This document shows positions 61,161 to 64,000 of a stretch of 64,000 nucleotides of DNA, one piece after another; the stretch's first letter is position 1, and each line of letters starts with the position of its first letter. A program made the position numbers and the translations under genes. Under the pieces are notes generated by a model. The model was not told the DNA's origin and searched no databases. It was given only the letters and a program-made list of their open reading frames with translations. This stretch comes from Muriicola sp041358175 (GTDB taxonomy: Bacteria > Bacteroidota > Bacteroidia > Flavobacteriales > Flavobacteriaceae). The DNA is taken from the NCBI RefSeq assembly GCF_041358175.1, contig NZ_JBGKBE010000008.1, positions 62,001-126,000 on the forward strand, in the 5' to 3' direction.

Positions 61161-61445
61161 GATTCCGACCGGCAGCATTTCCTTGTACTGCCTGTTTTTT
61201 CTTAAGAATCCGGCTATTTGCGGACTCGTAGGGACCACCCTGAGGTTTTGTTCCTGTATATGGTGAAGGACAGATTTTATGAATTCTTCTTTAAACCCAT
61301 CGGCGGTAATTTCCTCCGGAATGACCAGTTTTGTAAGGAACACCTTTCGTTCCTGAGAAGAATACTCGATCTTAGCCAAATGACCATCAACCTTAGTCTC
61401 GAACTGCCGTAAGAAACTATTATCATTAATTACTAATTGATTCAT
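61152..61445 (-). CDS. Small GNAT-fold acetyltransferase (YjdJ/NATD1-like)
   Basis: The 97-residue protein starts at the ATG at 61445 (MNQLVINDNSFLRQFE); a TTG at 61475 would put the start in the T-tract of a leader hairpin. It is the minimal GCN5-related family (PF14542 type): a strand pair LAKIEYSSQERKVFLTKLVIP, a helix GFKEEFIKSVLHHIQEQ, and the closing VVPTSPQIAGFLRKNRQY where acetyl-CoA binds. Substrates of this family are unknown. The gene is preceded by an unusual leader with its own hairpin and followed by a terminator. Confidence 0.88.
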   Translation of the reverse strand: MNQLVINDNSFLRQFETKVDGHLAKIEYSSQERKVFLTKLVIPEEITADGFKEEFIKSVLHHIQEQNLRVVPTSPQIAGFLRKNRQYKEMLPVGIRI

Positions 61446-61473
61446 ATAGTTAGTTTTAATTGTGGTTTCAGAC

Positions 61474-61575
61474 AAAAAAATTACGATGAAATCGTAATCT
61501 TTAATTTTTGCAATTCTGACTTTTTATATAATATCAGTTCAACGCTGTTATTATGTTGAGCGGGATACAAAAGTA
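61474..61575 (-). promoter_or_regulatory. Promoter and terminator-like leader of the small GNAT gene
   Basis: On the minus strand, TACTTTTG (61575-61568) is a consensus -7 box. About 60 bases later a perfect ATTACGAT/ATCGTAAT hairpin with a 3-base loop (61498-61480) is followed by seven T (61480-61474), before the ATG at 61445. A weak TCAAC/GTTGA hairpin precedes it. The leader contains no ATG. Either an attenuator or a roughly 90-base small RNA would produce this layout. Confidence 0.45.
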
Positions 61576-61621
61576 GTGAAAAAAATGCTAAATTCCTAAA
61601 TAAAACCCTGCTTCAGGCAAG

Positions 61622-62284
61622 ATGATGCAAAAGAAGATACATGTTTATTTAATGCCGGGTATGGCCGCCAACAGCTCTATCTTCAAGAATATCAAACTCC
61701 CCGGTGACCGATTTGAGATCCATCGCCTCGAATGGTTCGTTCCCGATAAGGGAATGTCACTGGAAGCATACGCCCGAAAAATGAATACGATGGTCGAGTA
61801 CGATAATCCGGTTCTGATTGGAGTATCGTTTGGAGGAATGCTTATTCAGGAAATGGCAAAGCATAAGTCAGTAAGAAAACTGATAATTATTTCAAGCGTG
61901 AAGCAACGTTCGGAAATGCCCAAACGACTCATCTTTGCAAATTATACCAAATTCCACAAATTGCTCCCCACAGGGCTGGTCAATAATCTCGATCTCCTGG
62001 CCAAATACGCCTTCGGGGAAACGGTTACCCAACGCCTTGAATTATATAAGGAATACCTTTCCATCAAAGACAAATACTACCTGGATTGGTCTATCGATCA
62101 GATTGTAAAATGGCAACAAAAGGAATACAATCCTGATATTATTCATATCCATGGAGATAAGGATGTGGTATTTCCTTTTCAGTACATAAAGGGCTGCATT
62201 CCAGTGAAAAATGGTACGCATACCATGATCATTCATAGATATAAATGGTTCAATGAACGTTTACCGGCAATTATTTTGGATTAA
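61622..62284 (+). CDS. Alpha/beta hydrolase family protein
   Basis: The 220-residue cytoplasmic protein has the alpha/beta hydrolase layout without a lid insert. An oxyanion-side start (VYLMPGMAANSSIF) leads to the nucleophile elbow VLIGVSFGGML with the Ser of GVSFGG (about 77), the Asp in IIHIHGDKDVVFP (about 181), and the His in NGTHTMIIHRY (about 200). An alternative ATG three bases later (61625) is possible. It may be an esterase or thioesterase; no substrate is clear. It is followed 45 bases later by the lytic transglycosylase gene with its own promoter. Confidence 0.88.
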   Translation: MMQKKIHVYLMPGMAANSSIFKNIKLPGDRFEIHRLEWFVPDKGMSLEAYARKMNTMVEYDNPVLIGVSFGGMLIQEMAKHKSVRKLIIISSVKQRSEMPKRLIFANYTKFHKLLPTGLVNNLDLLAKYAFGETVTQRLELYKEYLSIKDKYYLDWSIDQIVKWQQKEYNPDIIHIHGDKDVVFPFQYIKGCIPVKNGTHTMIIHRYKWFNERLPAIILD

Positions 62285-62299
62285 GGGAGTTCTTATTTA

Positions 62300-62307
62300 T
62301 ACCTTTG
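62300..62307 (+). promoter_or_regulatory. -7 promoter element of the lytic transglycosylase gene
   Basis: TACCTTTG exactly matches TAnnTTTG, 22 bases before the ATG at 62330, suggesting that the transglycosylase is transcribed separately from the hydrolase gene. Confidence 0.55.
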
Positions 62308-62329
62308 GATACCTTTCAAAAACAAAGTG

Positions 62330-63289
62330 ATGAAAATCTTAAAAACAATATTGATGATATTCGGTGTAATTTTTATCGGGTCTACCTTGATATTCGCCGT
62401 ACAACAAGGACATCTTTCTTCTGATGCTGACCAAAAGACTATTGCAGTTGAACAAGCTGACAAAAGTGTAGCAGATGAATACAGAATAACCTCTATTGAA
62501 ATTCCCGAGGATCTGAACTTTGCCGGGGAAAAAGTACCGCAGAATGACCCTGAAATTATGGAGCGAATAGACAGGGAATTCCTTGTGAATACCTATTGGC
62601 AGTCGAATGCTGTTCTGCTGATGAAAAGGGCCAATAAGTACTTTCCAATCATCGAACCCATTCTGGCTAAAAACGGAATACCCGACGATTTTAAATACCT
62701 GGCTGTAGCCGAAAGCGGACTTCAAAATGTAGTTTCTCCTGCCGGTGCTGCCGGTTTCTGGCAGATTATGAAGGCAACGGGGAAAGAGTACGGGCTTGAA
62801 GTAAATTCAAATGTGGATGAGCGTTATAATCTAAGCCTGGCTACTCAACTCGCCTGTGAGTATCTGAAAAAGAATAAAGAGAAATTCGGAAGCTGGACCC
62901 TGGCAGCCGCTTCTTACAATGCCGGAGCCGGAGCCATAAACAAATATATGGGTATACAGCAAGCCACAGATTATTACGACCTCCTTCTAGGTCAGGAAAC
63001 CGGACGTTACGTGTTCAGAATTATGGCTATCAAAGAAATCCTTTCTCATCCTGAAAAATACGGATTTGAATTATCCAAGAAGGATCTCTATGCCACTGTT
63101 CCCACATTTACCGTGGAAATTGATAAGCCCGTTGAAGATTTTGCAACCTTCGCCAAAGAATATGAGATCAATTATAAGATCCTCAAAAGGCACAATCCAT
63201 GGCTGAGGGAGCCGCATCTTAACAATGCTTCCGGGAAGAAGTATACTATTGAAATACCGCATAAAGGGTATTACACTTCAGCGAAGTAA
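62330..63289 (+). CDS. Lytic transglycosylase (SLT domain), exported
   Basis: I use the ATG at 62330; the frame extends three bases further to a GTG. The 319-residue protein has an N-terminal signal or anchor helix (TILMIFGVIFIGSTLIFAV) and an SLT/goose-lysozyme-type catalytic domain with the general acid Glu128 in AVAESGLQNVVSPAGAAGFWQIM, then VDERYNLSLATQLACEYL and AAASYNAGAGAINKYM. It cleaves peptidoglycan glycan strands to anhydromuramyl ends. The C-terminal part (about 240-319) resembles the region that precedes LysM repeats in MltD-like enzymes, but no full LysM is seen. Confidence 0.93.
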   Translation: MKILKTILMIFGVIFIGSTLIFAVQQGHLSSDADQKTIAVEQADKSVADEYRITSIEIPEDLNFAGEKVPQNDPEIMERIDREFLVNTYWQSNAVLLMKRANKYFPIIEPILAKNGIPDDFKYLAVAESGLQNVVSPAGAAGFWQIMKATGKEYGLEVNSNVDERYNLSLATQLACEYLKKNKEKFGSWTLAAASYNAGAGAINKYMGIQQATDYYDLLLGQETGRYVFRIMAIKEILSHPEKYGFELSKKDLYATVPTFTVEIDKPVEDFATFAKEYEINYKILKRHNPWLREPHLNNASGKKYTIEIPHKGYYTSAK

Positions 63290-63331
63290 AAAAGAAGAGA
63301 TACAAGACCTTTATTGACGTAACAGGAAGAC

Positions 63332-63847
63332 CTAGATCTTCTTCATCTGTGTCTGCATCATTTTGATCTGCTCCGTAAGCATATTATTCTTATCTAGCTT
63401 CTTTGCTTCCTGAAGCAGGGTTGTAGCTTCTCTTTTTCTTCTTTTTTGCATGGCTATTCCTGCGAGGCTAAGTTTCGCCATGGCTACATCATAGTCCATA
63501 TTTAATCCCAGCTTTAAGGCTTTCTTAAAATACTTCTCAGCCTGGGTGAGGTTCTTTTGAGAAAAAATGATCCCGTATAAATAATTGTAATACCCCTGCT
63601 GCTTAGTGGTTAAAGCCGCCTTTGGATTTTTGATTCTCTCCAGCCATTTTTCAGTGCCGTCCATATCCTGTTTCCGCATCCTTAAGAAGGCCAGCAGGAT
63701 CATCTCGTTTCTAAAATAAAGAAATACGAAGATCAGGGAAAGTAGAATAAGGAAAATCCCATTCCCAATATAGCCTTCAATAAATTGATAAATAGCATAG
63801 GCTATAATCAGGGCGGTAATAACTAGTTTGATATTTTTATTAAACAT
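63332..63847 (-). CDS. Membrane-anchored TPR protein
   Basis: The 171-residue protein has two membrane helices at the N-terminus (LVITALIIAYAIYQFI and GIFLILLSLIFVFLYF) followed by a cytoplasmic helical region with TPR-like pairs: GYYNYLYGIIFSQKNLTQAEKYFKKALKLG and AMAKLSLAGIAMQKRRKREATTLLQEAKKLD, each broken at the helix turn. It resembles small TPR proteins common in Bacteroidota. No catalytic site is seen. Its start is 4 bases after the stop of the partial gene at the window end, so the two are probably cotranscribed. Confidence 0.82.
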   Translation of the reverse strand: MFNKNIKLVITALIIAYAIYQFIEGYIGNGIFLILLSLIFVFLYFRNEMILLAFLRMRKQDMDGTEKWLERIKNPKAALTTKQQGYYNYLYGIIFSQKNLTQAEKYFKKALKLGLNMDYDVAMAKLSLAGIAMQKRRKREATTLLQEAKKLDKNNMLTEQIKMMQTQMKKI

Positions 63848-63851
63848 ATTT

Positions 63852-64000
63852 CTATTGTATTAATTCATATGTGACTAAAGAGGTAATGGTGGTGGGAATC
63901 TTCTTCCCGTTCATTTGCGCCAGTGTTGAATAGCCTTCTGAAAATCCCTTTACTTCCATGTTCAGAATAAAACCTGTATTAAGATCAGTGGTGATTAGGG
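63852..64000 (-). CDS. C-terminal fragment of an unidentified protein
   Basis: The minus strand is open from the right edge of the window to a TAG at 63852-63854, encoding 48 residues of a protein whose N-terminus lies outside. The fragment has strand-like pieces (TTDLNTGFILNMEVKGFSEG, ending TTITSLVTYELIQ). I cannot assign it to a family. It is 4 bases upstream of the TPR membrane protein gene and probably in the same operon. Confidence 0.7.
   Translation of the reverse strand, partial: LITTDLNTGFILNMEVKGFSEGYSTLAQMNGKKIPTTITSLVTYELIQ

Noticed and set aside
1..64000. CRISPR arrays, IS elements, prophage, tRNA or rRNA genes
   Set aside because: I looked for regular spaced repeats, transposase motifs and tRNA-like folds in the gaps and saw none; a covariance-model scan would be needed to exclude small RNAs fully.

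Overview
The window looks like chromosomal DNA of a member of the Bacteroidota, most likely a marine Flavobacteriaceae. Several intergenic regions carry the TAnnTTTG -7 promoter element typical of that phylum. Shine-Dalgarno sites are mostly absent. Many genes belong to families common in flavobacteria: LETM1-related protein, 2TM-domain proteins, DUF4331, DUF2490, DUF4199, DUF6515, a Spy-like sensor linked to an ECF sigma factor, a large single-chain PurL, a GlmU-like protein and a cysteine-free type B L31. A genus cannot be assigned by reading alone. I see no rRNA, tRNA, CRISPR array, IS element, prophage or integrase gene.

Layout. 0-8 kb: a partial secreted protein, an NTF2-like lipoprotein, and two separate LytTR two-component systems. 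The first pairs a TPR/HisKA_2 kinase with its regulator. The second is a LytS-like kinase fused at its C-terminus to a 2TM domain, followed by three more small 2TM proteins and a LytTR regulator. 8-14 kb: LETM1-like protein, a DUF4331 domain apparently split over two secreted proteins, a TPR lipoprotein, a 500-base gap rich in inverted repeats, a Cu/Zn superoxide dismutase lipoprotein and a DUF2490 barrel. 14-36 kb: a dense set of exported hydrolases (S9, sortilin-like BNR protein, two amidohydrolases, M1, DUF2268-like, M28, M49). These lie beside a TMEM175-like channel, a bifunctional trehalose synthase/phosphatase (OtsAB), a divergent GH15 enzyme and a PLP decarboxylase.

36-44 kb: a fatty acid beta-oxidation block. 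A MarR regulator heads the operon for the fused hydroxyacyl-CoA dehydrogenase/enoyl-CoA hydratase, thiolase and acyl-CoA dehydrogenase; a long-chain acyl-CoA ligase lies just upstream. A perfect 26-base palindrome overlaps the predicted marR promoter. 44-64 kb is mostly housekeeping: PurL, an RsmB-like methyltransferase, an ECF sigma/anti-sigma-like/Spy-like operon, an MsbA-like ABC exporter, phosphoglucomutase, a GT2 glycosyltransferase, L31, a sugar nucleotidyltransferase-like protein, MtaB, a small GNAT protein, an alpha/beta hydrolase, a lytic transglycosylase and a TPR membrane protein.

The genes suggest a heterotroph that cleaves peptides at the cell surface, oxidises fatty acids under MarR control and makes and possibly hydrolyses trehalose. 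The least ordinary items are the four-fold 2TM array tied to a LytTR system, the split DUF4331 pair, the branched hairpin at about 12.33-12.41 kb, the fad operator, and a promoter-plus-terminator leader before the small GNAT gene.
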